A stretch of DNA of 35,378 nt from an uncultured Clostridia bacterium. Lineage in GTDB: Bacteria; Bacillota; Clostridia; Christensenellales; Borkfalkiaceae. The notes beneath the pieces were generated by a model that saw only the letters and a list, made by a program, of their open reading frames with translations, made no database searches and was not told the origin of the DNA. This document shows, piece by piece, positions 1 through 7,000 of the stretch (within the stretch, counting starts at the first letter, position 1; every line of letters starts with the position of its first letter). The stretch lies in contig CANRHB010000017.1 of the NCBI GenBank assembly GCA_947630325.1, forward strand, positions 1 through 35,378. Direction: 5' to 3'. The translations under genes were made by a program, and so were the position numbers.

Positions 1-584
1 CGCGTGATGGAGACGTTCTCCCCCTTGCGCGCGATCTTGTCGATCTCGTCGATATAGATGATGCCGCGCTGGGCGCGTTCGATGTCATAGTCGGCGTTCT
101 GGATGAGTTTCAAGAGGATATTTTCGACGTCCTCGCCCACGTAACCAGCCTCGGTAAGGGTGGTCGCGTCGCTGGTTGCGAAGGGCACGTTGAGAATTTT
201 GGCAAGGGTGCGCGCGAGAAGGGTCTTTCCGCTTCCCGTGGGCCCGAGGAGAAGAATGTTGCTCTTCTCGATCTCCACGTCGTCGTCCTTCTTGCCCGTG
301 GCAAGGGAATTGATGCGCTTGTAGTGGTTATAAACCGCCACGGAGAGCACCCGTTTCGCCTTGTCCTGCCCGATGATATAGCGGTCGAGTTCCTCCTTGA
401 TCTCGGCGGGCTTTTTGAGTTCCACCTGCTCTGCGGGCGAAGAGGAGGGCGTCTTATCCAAGATGTCCTTGCACAGTTCCACACACTCGTCGCAGATAAA
501 GATCCCGTCGGGACCCGCGATGAGTTTCCTCGTTTTGGATTTTTCCTTTCCGCAGAAAGAACAGCTTTGTTCGTATTTTGACAT
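1..584 (-). CDS. clpX: ATP-dependent Clp protease ATP-binding subunit ClpX (N-terminal part, cut by window edge)
   Basis: ClpX is the AAA+ unfoldase that feeds proteins to ClpP in the cytosol. The 194 visible residues start at an ATG preceded by an AGGAG site. They contain the N-terminal C4 zinc-binding domain (Cys8, Cys11, Cys31 and Cys34, in CSFCG and CDECVELC), the Walker A motif GPTGSGKT at 114-121 and the Walker [11 protein letters not shown] at about 178-187. The frame stays open to base 1, so the remaining AAA+ module and the C-terminal domain lie outside the window. It follows clpP by 51 bp on the same strand and is probably cotranscribed with tig-clpP. Identification is secure from the zinc finger plus Walker motifs. 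Confidence 0.97.
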   Translation of the reverse strand, partial: MSKYEQSCSFCGKEKSKTRKLIAGPDGIFICDECVELCKDILDKTPSSSPAEQVELKKPAEIKEELDRYIIGQDKAKRVLSVAVYNHYKRINSLATGKKDDDVEIEKSNILLLGPTGSGKTLLARTLAKILNVPFATSDATTLTEAGYVGEDVENILLKLIQNADYDIERAQRGIIYIDEIDKIARKGENVSIT

Positions 585-635
585 AACGCTCCTAAAAGTC
601 CGTTTTTTTCGTGCCCGAACGTTGCACGCGCCTAT

Positions 636-1229
636 TTAACGCTTTTCGTACACCCTGTCGATGAGCCCATAGCGGAGGGCTTCGTCGGCGGTAAGATAGT
701 TGTCTCTGTCCGTGTCCCGCTCGATCTCCTCCACCGTTTTGCAGGTATTGCGGGCAAGGATGGCGTTCATTTTCTGCTTGATGCGCAGAATGTGATCCGC
801 CTGGATGCGGATGTCGCTTGCCTGTCCCTGCGCGCCGCCGAGGGGCTGGTGGATCATCACTTCGCTGTTCTTGAGCGCATAACGCTTGCCGCGCGCGCCT
901 GAGGAGAGCAAGAATGCCGCCATGCTCGCCGCCATGCCGATACAGATGGTGGAGACGTCGCACTTGATGTAATTCATCGTGTCATAGATCGCAAGTCCCG
1001 CCGAAACGGAGCCGCCGGGGCTGTTGATGTAGAGGCTGATGTCCTTGGAGGGGTCCTTCCCTTCGAGATAGATGAGCTGTGCGACGACGGTGTTCGCCGT
1101 TGCGTCGTCGATCTCCCCGCTCAAAAAGATGATGCGGTCCTCGAGGAGGCGGGAATAGAGGTCATAACTCCGTTCGCCGCCCGAAGTGCGCTCCACGACA
1201 TAGGGAATGAGTACGTTCTTTTCGTTCAT
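636..1229 (-). CDS. clpP: ATP-dependent Clp protease proteolytic subunit ClpP
   Basis: The 197-residue serine peptidase forms the tetradecameric chamber that degrades substrates unfolded by ClpX or ClpC. The catalytic triad is visible as Ser102 (GMAASMAA), His127 (MIHQPLGG) and Asp176 (DTDRDNYL); the spacing of 25 and 49 residues matches the family. The INSPGGSV oxyanion-hole loop is present at 68-75. Length is normal. The ATG directly abuts the TAA of tig with no gap, which implies translational coupling, and clpX follows 51 bp downstream. The order tig-clpP-clpX is the widespread bacterial one. Confidence 0.98.
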   Translation of the reverse strand: MNEKNVLIPYVVERTSGGERSYDLYSRLLEDRIIFLSGEIDDATANTVVAQLIYLEGKDPSKDISLYINSPGGSVSAGLAIYDTMNYIKCDVSTICIGMAASMAAFLLSSGARGKRYALKNSEVMIHQPLGGAQGQASDIRIQADHILRIKQKMNAILARNTCKTVEEIERDTDRDNYLTADEALRYGLIDRVYEKR

Positions 1230-2534
1230 TTATTTCACCTCCGCAGGGACCATTTCGTTATTTGCCTGCAAGAACTCGAACAGCTTGGTGACCTTGATGT
1301 CGTTCTCGATGTACTCAAGCTGGCGGGGATCCATGCTCTTTTTGTATTCTTCGGGCTCCTTGCCCACTTCGGCCGCCTGCTCTGCGACCTTGGCGTCGAT
1401 CTCCTCCTGCGTCGCGGTAATGTTTTCGAGTTCGATGAGCTTTTCCACAACGAGCTGGTGAAGTACCGCCGTCTTTGCGTCCTCTTCGAAGTTCTTTTTG
1501 TACTCTTCGCGGGTGGAGCCGATGTAGGAGAGATAGTCGTCGAGTTTGATCCCCTGATACATGAGGTTATATTCCATGCGTTGAAGGGAAGCCTCGCACT
1601 GGCGGTCGATCATGACCTCGGGGATCTCCGCCGAAGCGGTCTTGGCGATCTCGGTGATGATGCTGTTCTCCGTCTCGTTGAGGGAGCGGGAAGCGGCGTT
1701 CTTTTCGAGGCGCTCACGCACCTTTGCGGTGTAGGCTTCCACGCTGTCGCTGCCCATCTTCTTTGCAAACTCTTCGTTGAGTTCGGGCAAGATCTTTCCC
1801 GTGATCTTATGAAGAGTGACGGTGAATACGGCGGGTTTTCCCTTGAGGTCCTCTGCCTGGTAGTCCTCGGGGAAGGTGATGTCGATGTCCTTGACTTCGT
1901 TAAGGTTCATGCCGACGACCGCCTCCTCGAACCCGGGGATAAAGGAGTGGGAGCCGAGCACGAGGTCATAGCCCGCGGCGGTGCCGCCGTCGAACTCCTT
2001 GCCGTCCGTCTTGCCCACAAAGTCGATGGTGACGGTGTCCCCCATCTGCGCGGGACGGTCGGTGACTTCCACGCTCTCGGCGATGCGTTCGCGCACGTTT
2101 TCGATCTCCTTCTCGACGTCCGCGTCCGTAACAGTATACTCATACTTGGTGATTTTTATACCCTTGTAGCTACCGACGGTGACATCGGGCTTTACGGGCA
2201 CATCGGCAACGAGCACGACGTTCTCCTCCGAGAAGTCCTCGCCGAGGGAGAGGGAAGGATCGCCCACCGCGGTGAAATGCTCTTTCTCCGCCTCGAGGAT
2301 CTTGCCATAGTGGTCATAGTAGAGCAGATTGAGCGCCTCTTCGTAAAAGAGTCCCTTGCCGTAATACATTTCGAGGACGTGCTTGGGAACTTTTCCCTTA
2401 CGGAACCCGTTGACCGCGTATTTGCTTCTGTTTTGGACATAGGCCTTGTTGTTTGCCTCCGCCCACTCTTCGGGGGTGAAGGTGATCGTGATCTTGACGG
2501 TGCTCTTTTCTGCGGGTTTCACTTCGTATTTCAT
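1230..2534 (-). CDS. tig: Trigger factor, ribosome-associated chaperone and peptidyl-prolyl isomerase
   Basis: Trigger factor binds the ribosomal tunnel exit and protects nascent chains. The 434-residue protein has the usual three parts. The N-terminal ribosome-binding domain carries GFRKGKVPKH, the variant of the L23-binding signature, at about residues 44-53. An FKBP-type PPIase domain follows at about 155-245 (GDTVTIDFVGKTDGKEFDGG, then FIPGFEEAVVGM). The C-terminal chaperone domain is helical and charged. A GGAG site precedes the ATG. It is the first gene of the tig-clpP-clpX unit. I could not pick a convincing promoter upstream: a TTGACG at about 2594-2599 lacks a well-spaced -10 box. 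Confidence 0.97.
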   Translation of the reverse strand: MKYEVKPAEKSTVKITITFTPEEWAEANNKAYVQNRSKYAVNGFRKGKVPKHVLEMYYGKGLFYEEALNLLYYDHYGKILEAEKEHFTAVGDPSLSLGEDFSEENVVLVADVPVKPDVTVGSYKGIKITKYEYTVTDADVEKEIENVRERIAESVEVTDRPAQMGDTVTIDFVGKTDGKEFDGGTAAGYDLVLGSHSFIPGFEEAVVGMNLNEVKDIDITFPEDYQAEDLKGKPAVFTVTLHKITGKILPELNEEFAKKMGSDSVEAYTAKVRERLEKNAASRSLNETENSIITEIAKTASAEIPEVMIDRQCEASLQRMEYNLMYQGIKLDDYLSYIGSTREEYKKNFEEDAKTAVLHQLVVEKLIELENITATQEEIDAKVAEQAAEVGKEPEEYKKSMDPRQLEYIENDIKVTKLFEFLQANNEMVPAEVK

Positions 2535-3152
2535 ATTGGAGTCTCCTGATATAATTTTCTTCGCTAAAATTTCGCAAATTACATTTTAACATATTGCCGT
2601 CAAAAAGAAAAGCGATTTTTATCCGTTTTTATTTCTTCCCGCGGTATTTTTTATGTTCTCGCGTTTTGTTTCCTGCTGTGCCTATCATTCCATGCGTCAT
2701 GCTGAGCCGTAATGTGTTTACGCAGTCCCGTTAGCAAGTCCGCGAAGGCATCTTGGTACGTTTATGTTTGCTTTTAAGCGTACTTGGCTTGCGTCATGCT
2801 GAGCCGCAATCTTTTTACAAAGTCCGAATAGTAAGTCCGCGAAAGCATCTTGGTACGTTTGGGTTTAAGCGTACTTGACGTAACAAGATTCCCTCGGAGA
2901 CTTTCCATGTCGGACTTCGTAATAACAAATCGGCTCGGAATGACGCGGCGGGGCGGAATGACGCATTTGCGCAAGAGCACCCACCCCCTTAATCCCCCTC
3001 CAATGGAGGGGGTTCCGCTGGGTTCCTCTTGTCCCCTACGATGGAGGGGCTAAGGCCTACCCCTTTTAGGGGGAGGCTCCCGCGAAGCGGGTGGTGGGGG
3101 TCATTTTACGGCACCCCTTCCCCACCTCAAGGGGTGGGCAAGTGTTTTTCCC
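2535..3152. repeat. Gene-free interval with two copies of repeat family A and GC-rich palindromic repeats
   Basis: There is no credible gene between tig and rqcH. About 2694-2790 and 2790-2945 are two diverged copies of one unit (family A): each begins GCGTCATGCTGAGCCG, contains AAGTCCGCGAAGGCATCTTG (or the variant AAAGCATCTTG), and ends with GTACTTG. A third copy lies at about 32994-33120. From 2975 to 3140 there are short GC palindromes (CCCCCTCC...GGAGGGGG types). One is a family B element at about 3053-3101 with TCCCGCGAAGCGGG, shared with 13037-13086 and 20937-20982. Function is unknown; this is the non-coding repeat mosaic seen in the other gaps of the window. Confidence 0.8.
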
Positions 3153-3171
3153 TTGCTGTCACTTTTTCCTC

Positions 3172-3200
3172 TTTACAAACGAGCGCGTTTGGGGTATAAT
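3172..3200 (+). promoter_or_regulatory. Sigma-A-type promoter of rqcH, positioned for a leaderless mRNA
   Basis: TTTACA (3172-3177), a 17-bp spacer and a perfect TATAAT (3195-3200) are visible. The A of the rqcH ATG is the seventh base after the -10 box, which is where transcription normally starts, and no Shine-Dalgarno sequence is present. Confidence 0.85.
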
Positions 3201-3206
3201 ATAGCC

Positions 3207-4856
3207 ATGCCGCAGGACACATTTACATTAAGACTCATTGCAAAAGAACTCGACGAAACTTTGCGCGGGGGAAGGATCAACCGCGTGAACCAGCCTGCAA
3301 AAGAGGAGCTGGCGCTTATTATATACACCGGAAAGCGCACTCTTAAACTTACCCTCAACGCAAACGCCTCGGAGTGCGGCGTCTATTTTACCGACGACGA
3401 GCGCGAAAACCCCCTCGTTGCCCCCAACTTTTGTATGCTCCTTCGGAAACATCTTACGGGCGCGGAGATCCTCGGCGTCTCCCTCGACGGCTTCGAGCGC
3501 ATCGTCGTGCTCCGCGTGAAGTGCTTTTCGGACTTTTCGGAGACGGTGCGGGAACTGCGCGCCGAGATCATGGGAAAATATTCCAACCTCATTCTCGTGG
3601 AGAACGGCACGGTGCTCGGGGCGCTGAAAACGACAATGCTCGACGAAAACTGCAAGCGCGCCATCCTCCCCGGGGTGAAGTACGTGCTCCCCTCCCCGCA
3701 GGATAAGGTGAACCCCGCCGACAAGGCCGCCCTCTCCGCCCTGCTCTCCACCCCGCACGACGACCTTCCCCGCTTCCTCTTTCTCAATGTGGCGGGACTT
3801 GCGCCCTGTACGGCGGAGCAGATCGTAAACTCCTACCGCGGCGGAGATTTTGCCGAGCATGTTTACGGCTACATCTTCTCCGATGAGATCTCCCCCTGCG
3901 TTGCGGAGCGGAACGGCGAGGCGACCGACTTTTTCGCGCGCTTTCAAGAGGGCGCCCTCCCCTTCCCCACCCTGAGCGCGGCGCAGAGTTACTATTACAA
4001 CAAAAAGCGGGGGCGCAAACTGCTCGAGAGCGAACGGCGCAAGCTGACGGCCGCCGTGAACACGGTGAAGAAAAAAGCAGAAAAGCGGCTCTCTCAGATC
4101 CGCGAAAAACAGCGGGAATGCGCAACGTGCGAGGAAAACCGCATCAAGGGAGAACTGCTTACTGCCAATCTCTATGCCCTCTCGCGCGGGATGAAGAGTT
4201 GCGCACTTGTGAACTTTTACGACGAAAACGGGGCCACTTTGAAAATCGTCCTCGACGAGACCCTTTCTCCCTCGCAGAACGCGCAAAACTACTTCAAAAA
4301 ATACCGCAAGCAAAAGCGCGCCCTCGAAGTACTTGCGCCGCAGGAGGAGGAGACGAGCGCCGAACTCGACTATGCGGAGAGCCTTTCCGCCGCCGTTTCC
4401 GCCGCCGAAAACACGGACGATCTGCGCGCGCTCGAAGAGGAACTCTTAGCGGCGGGAATGCTCAAACCGCCCAAGGAGCGCGGGCGCAAAAAACCGCCCG
4501 AGGTGGAGTTCCGCCAATACGAGAGGAAGGGCTTTCTCATCCGCGCGGGCAGAAACAATTTGCAGAACGACAGGCTCGTTAGGACGAGTTCTCCCGAGGA
4601 CATCTGGCTGCACACCCAAAAATATCATTCCTGCCACGTCGTCATCGAGACGAGGGGAAGAGAGGTGCCCGACGAGGTGCTCCTGTTTGCGGCGGGGGTG
4701 TGCGTGCGCTATTCGGACGCAAAGGGCGGGGGCAAGACGCCCGTCGATCACTGCAAGGTGAAATACGTGAAAAAACCGCCCAAGACAAAGGCGGGTTTCG
4801 TGATCTATACCGACTATCAAACAATTCTCGCGGAACCGATCGACCCCAACAATTAA
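3207..4856 (+). CDS. rqcH: RqcH / NFACT-family ribosome quality control protein (YloA-like)
   Basis: RqcH binds the large subunit obstructed by a peptidyl-tRNA and directs C-terminal alanine tailing of stalled chains. The 549-residue product has the N-terminal NFACT-N domain (MPQDTFTLRLIAKEL onward, about 1-215), a central charged coiled-coil at about 285-330 and 370-430, and a C-terminal NFACT-R/DUF814 domain (AGRNNLQND, EDIWLHTQKYHSCHVV, DHCKVKYVKKP at about 450-540). The family's D97/R98 pair appears here as Glu97/Arg98. I chose the ATG at 3207 rather than the in-frame one at 3153 because a consensus promoter lies between them and the protein family starts here. No ribosome-binding site is seen. 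It stands alone, followed by a terminator. Confidence 0.93.
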   Translation: MPQDTFTLRLIAKELDETLRGGRINRVNQPAKEELALIIYTGKRTLKLTLNANASECGVYFTDDERENPLVAPNFCMLLRKHLTGAEILGVSLDGFERIVVLRVKCFSDFSETVRELRAEIMGKYSNLILVENGTVLGALKTTMLDENCKRAILPGVKYVLPSPQDKVNPADKAALSALLSTPHDDLPRFLFLNVAGLAPCTAEQIVNSYRGGDFAEHVYGYIFSDEISPCVAERNGEATDFFARFQEGALPFPTLSAAQSYYYNKKRGRKLLESERRKLTAAVNTVKKKAEKRLSQIREKQRECATCEENRIKGELLTANLYALSRGMKSCALVNFYDENGATLKIVLDETLSPSQNAQNYFKKYRKQKRALEVLAPQEEETSAELDYAESLSAAVSAAENTDDLRALEEELLAAGMLKPPKERGRKKPPEVEFRQYERKGFLIRAGRNNLQNDRLVRTSSPEDIWLHTQKYHSCHVVIETRGREVPDEVLLFAAGVCVRYSDAKGGGKTPVDHCKVKYVKKPPKTKAGFVIYTDYQTILAEPIDPNN

Positions 4857-4861
4857 AAATA

Positions 4862-4897
4862 TCTCCCGCCTTTAAGAAGCGGGAGGAATTTTTTTTA
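4862..4897. terminator. Bidirectional intrinsic terminator between rqcH and the yfbR-like gene
   Basis: The stem CTCCCGC (4863-4869) pairs with GCGGGAG (4879-4885), with eight T on the plus strand after it and TATTTTTAA on the minus strand. It sits between the convergent rqcH and HD-domain genes and can serve both. Confidence 0.85.
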
Positions 4898-5476
4898 TAG
4901 TCCCTCGAGTTCGTCGAGGGTCAGATCGAACGCGGGGATAAAGTGCTCGAAAAAGTATTCGACGGCGGGGATATGAAGGGCCATGAGGGACTCCTCGATC
5001 TCCTTTTTCGCCTTGACGAACTCGTTGTTGCCCGAGCGCAACTCTTCGAGGCACTTGATGTAGGCGGAGAGCCTGTCCGCCGCCTTGGTCAGGCGGTACT
5101 CCCGCGAACTCTTGTCCGCTTCGAGGTAGGGGTAGATCTCCCCTCTCATCTCCTCGGGAAGGGTGCCCGCGATCTTCTCCACGGCGAGGGTCTCGAGTTT
5201 TTCATACTCCCCGTGGATGCTGTTGTTGAAATATTTGACGGGCGTGGGAAGGTCCCCCGTCATCACCTCGCTTACCTCGTGATAGAGGGCGTAAAAGACG
5301 GCCTTGTGGGTATCGACATTGCCGCCGTAAATTTTGTTCTCGATGACGCAAAGGGCGTGCGTTAGAATCGCCACGGAGTGGGAATGCTCCATGATGTTCT
5401 CCTCCCGCACCGAGCGCATGAGTTGCCAACGTTTGATGAACTTCATCCTGTCCATATAAGCGTAAAATTTATCCAT
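4895..5476 (-). CDS. YfbR-type HD-domain 5'-deoxynucleotidase
   Basis: The 193-residue protein matches the small HD hydrolases that dephosphorylate deoxynucleoside monophosphates. Visible landmarks are ENIMEHSHSVA (His31 or His33), the second motif ALYHEVSEVMTGDLPTPVKY at 63-82, and AADRLSAYIKCLEEL with the later metal-site Asp. The second motif reads His-Glu (66-67) where E. coli YfbR has the eponymous His-Asp, a conservative change at a metal ligand. The start is the only plausible ATG. A promoter with TATAAT ends 7 bases before it and there is no Shine-Dalgarno sequence, so the mRNA is probably leaderless. It is monocistronic and divergent from the riboswitch-controlled thiT. The exact substrate cannot be read from sequence. 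Confidence 0.85.
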   Translation of the reverse strand: MDKFYAYMDRMKFIKRWQLMRSVREENIMEHSHSVAILTHALCVIENKIYGGNVDTHKAVFYALYHEVSEVMTGDLPTPVKYFNNSIHGEYEKLETLAVEKIAGTLPEEMRGEIYPYLEADKSSREYRLTKAADRLSAYIKCLEELRSGNNEFVKAKKEIEESLMALHIPAVEYFFEHFIPAFDLTLDELEGL

Positions 5477-5483
5477 GTTTCAC

Positions 5484-5512
5484 ATTATATCGCATTTCCC
5501 CCCAAAAAGCAA
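5484..5512 (-). promoter_or_regulatory. Promoter of the yfbR-like gene (predicted leaderless)
   Basis: On the minus strand TTGCTT (5512-5507), a 17-bp spacer and a perfect TATAAT (5489-5484) are followed after seven bases by the ATG. Its -35 box directly abuts the -35 box of the divergent thiT promoter. Confidence 0.8.
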
Positions 5513-5541
5513 TTTACTTTTGCAAATTTTCGTGATATAAT
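5513..5541 (+). promoter_or_regulatory. Promoter of the TPP riboswitch-thiT transcript
   Basis: TTTACT (5513-5518), a 17-bp spacer and TATAAT (5536-5541) are present. Transcription should start near 5548, about 12 bases before the aptamer. Confidence 0.85.
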
Positions 5542-5559
5542 GCAGACATTAAATTAAAT

Positions 5560-5637
5560 ATCCGTCGTGGGTGCCGTAAAAAGCTGAGATCATACCATTG
5601 GAATCGGACAAGGTAATACTTGAACGAAAGACAGGAT
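5560..5637 (+). ncRNA. TPP (THI-box) riboswitch aptamer
   Basis: The conserved core is readable: GGGTGCC near 5569-5575, GCTGAGA at 5583-5589, ATACCATTGGAATC at about 5592-5605, and GGTAATAC at 5612-5619. The closing helix P1 pairs ATCC at 5560-5563 with GGAT at 5634-5637, continued by GTC with GAC around one bulged A. It lies upstream of a thiamine transporter gene and is followed by a terminator hairpin, so it most likely stops transcription when thiamine pyrophosphate is plentiful. Confidence 0.93.
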
Positions 5638-5656
5638 TTTTTCGAGGAATTTCTCC

Positions 5657-5694
5657 GCCCGCGCCGCTATTTACGGCACGGGCGATTTCTTTTG
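5657..5694 (+). terminator. Attenuator terminator of the TPP riboswitch
   Basis: A 10-bp stem (5657-5666 with 5674-5683, one C-A mismatch) is followed by GATTTCTTTT. It lies between the aptamer and the thiT ribosome-binding site, as expected for a transcription-terminating riboswitch. Confidence 0.75.
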
Positions 5695-5727
5695 AAACAT
5701 TCCAAGACGGACAAGGAGGTAATTGTT

Positions 5728-6951
5728 ATGTTCGGTTGTCTGTTGGCGTCCTATACGGACGTCATCGAAACTGCGGACGGCGACGGATACGTCTATCCCG
5801 ACGTATGGACAGAATTTGCAAAGAACAATCTTGCAAGCATCTTCTTCTATGCCGCCATCGTCCTCGCGGTACTGCTTCTCGCGGTGGGCATCGTTGTCCG
5901 CTTGAAAAAGCAGGAGGCTCTTCCCAACTTTTTGAAAGTTGCGGTGTCGCTTGCGTGCGGGTTTTCGGTCACGGTGATCCTTGCGATGCTCTCTCTCGAA
6001 TTTTTGGAGATGCAGGAGAAGGGGTACATCTTCGACCTCGTGTTCCAGCCCTCCGCGGTGCTCGGCGCGACGGTGGTGCTTGCGATCGCCGCAAGTTATG
6101 TCTGCTATCTCTTCGGCGAGAAAGCCTTTAAGATCGGAAAGATCGTCTCCCTCTCCGCCGTCGGCGCGGCGCTTATCGCCCTGCTTGTCTGCATCGGCAT
6201 TTACTATGCGAACGGCTCCGCCGAGGAGAACAACGGCGCGACCATCACGGTGGGCGAGAATGTGGGGCTGTATGTGGGCGCACTCGTGCTCATCGGCATT
6301 CTCCTCTTTGCCGCCCTCTTCTTCGGCAGAAAGGACAAGCGCGGGTTCGACAGCAAGTCCATCGCCTATGCCGCGGTGTGCATTGCGATGAGTTTTGCCC
6401 TCTCCTATCTCCGCATTCCCGGACTGACCCTTCCGCAGGGGGGCTCGGTGACGATCGCCTCCCTCCTCCCCCTCGCCGTCTATTCCTACATGTTCGGCGT
6501 GAAGAAGGGGATCTTTGCGGGCTTCATTTACGGCATTTTGCAGATCGTGCAGGACCCCTGGCTCATCCACCCCGCGCAGATCTTGCTCGACTACCCCATC
6601 GCCTTTGCGGGGATCGGGCTTGCGGGGCTGTTTGCGCACTTCAAACCCCTTGAAAAACTGCCGCAGATCCAATTTGCGCTCGGCGCCGTTTTGGGAAGTC
6701 TGTTCCGCTTTGTCTCCCACGTGCTCTCGGGGGTGTTCGCCTTCTCCGAATACAGCACCCTCGACAACGTTTGGGCATATTCCCTCGCCTACAACTCCTT
6801 TGTATTCGTGGACATTGCGATCGTCATAGTGGTGGGCGTGCTCGTGTTCAGCTCCAAGACGTTCGTAAAGGAAGTACGGAAATTCAATCCCCAAAAGCCG
6901 CAACCCGCTCTTAATGCGCAAGAGAGCGCAGAAGAGAGCCCGCAAGAATAA
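5728..6951 (+). CDS. thiT: ThiT-family thiamine-binding ECF transporter component with an extra N-terminal membrane domain
   Basis: The C-terminal part, about residues 210-385 of 407, is a ThiT S-component: IAYAAVCIAMSFALSYLRIP, then GGSVTIASLLPL, then GIFAGFIYGILQ and ILLDYPIAFAGIGLAGL. Such proteins bind thiamine and work with the shared ECF energizing module, which is not encoded in this window. ThiT is normally about 180-200 residues. Here about 205 residues precede it and hold roughly five further hydrophobic segments (near 36-58, 68-92, 106-128, 138-160 and 178-200). The start at 5728 is set by AAGGAGG eight bases upstream; an in-frame upstream ATG at 5620 lies inside the riboswitch and is rejected. 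The TPP riboswitch upstream supports the thiamine assignment independently. The role of the N-terminal part is unknown. Confidence 0.9.
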   Translation: MFGCLLASYTDVIETADGDGYVYPDVWTEFAKNNLASIFFYAAIVLAVLLLAVGIVVRLKKQEALPNFLKVAVSLACGFSVTVILAMLSLEFLEMQEKGYIFDLVFQPSAVLGATVVLAIAASYVCYLFGEKAFKIGKIVSLSAVGAALIALLVCIGIYYANGSAEENNGATITVGENVGLYVGALVLIGILLFAALFFGRKDKRGFDSKSIAYAAVCIAMSFALSYLRIPGLTLPQGGSVTIASLLPLAVYSYMFGVKKGIFAGFIYGILQIVQDPWLIHPAQILLDYPIAFAGIGLAGLFAHFKPLEKLPQIQFALGAVLGSLFRFVSHVLSGVFAFSEYSTLDNVWAYSLAYNSFVFVDIAIVIVVGVLVFSSKTFVKEVRKFNPQKPQPALNAQESAEESPQE

Positions 6952-6960
6952 CTTCTATAA

Positions 6961-6999
6961 AACCGCCGCTCCGCGCGTTGCGCGGAGCGGCGGTTTTTT
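6961..6999. terminator. Strong bidirectional terminator between thiT and rseP
   Basis: A perfect 16-bp stem (6961-6976 with 6980-6995) with a 3-base loop is followed by T-rich sequence on the plus strand; the minus strand reads TTTTATAG after the stem. It separates two convergent genes. Confidence 0.9.
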
Positions 7000-7000
7000 A

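Noticed and set aside
1458..2549. Plus-strand ORF opposite tig (363 aa)
   Set aside because: It is the antisense shadow of trigger factor, with no ribosome-binding site or recognisable domain.
2560..2600. Promoter of tig from TTGACG and TTAAAAT
   Set aside because: The two boxes are only about 9 bp apart and no alternative pair with a 16-18 bp spacer is convincing.
5671..6945. Long minus-strand ORF opposite thiT (424 aa)
   Set aside because: It is rich in His, Arg, Glu and Asp, as expected from the antisense of a membrane protein gene, and has no family motifs; thiT on the plus strand is clear.
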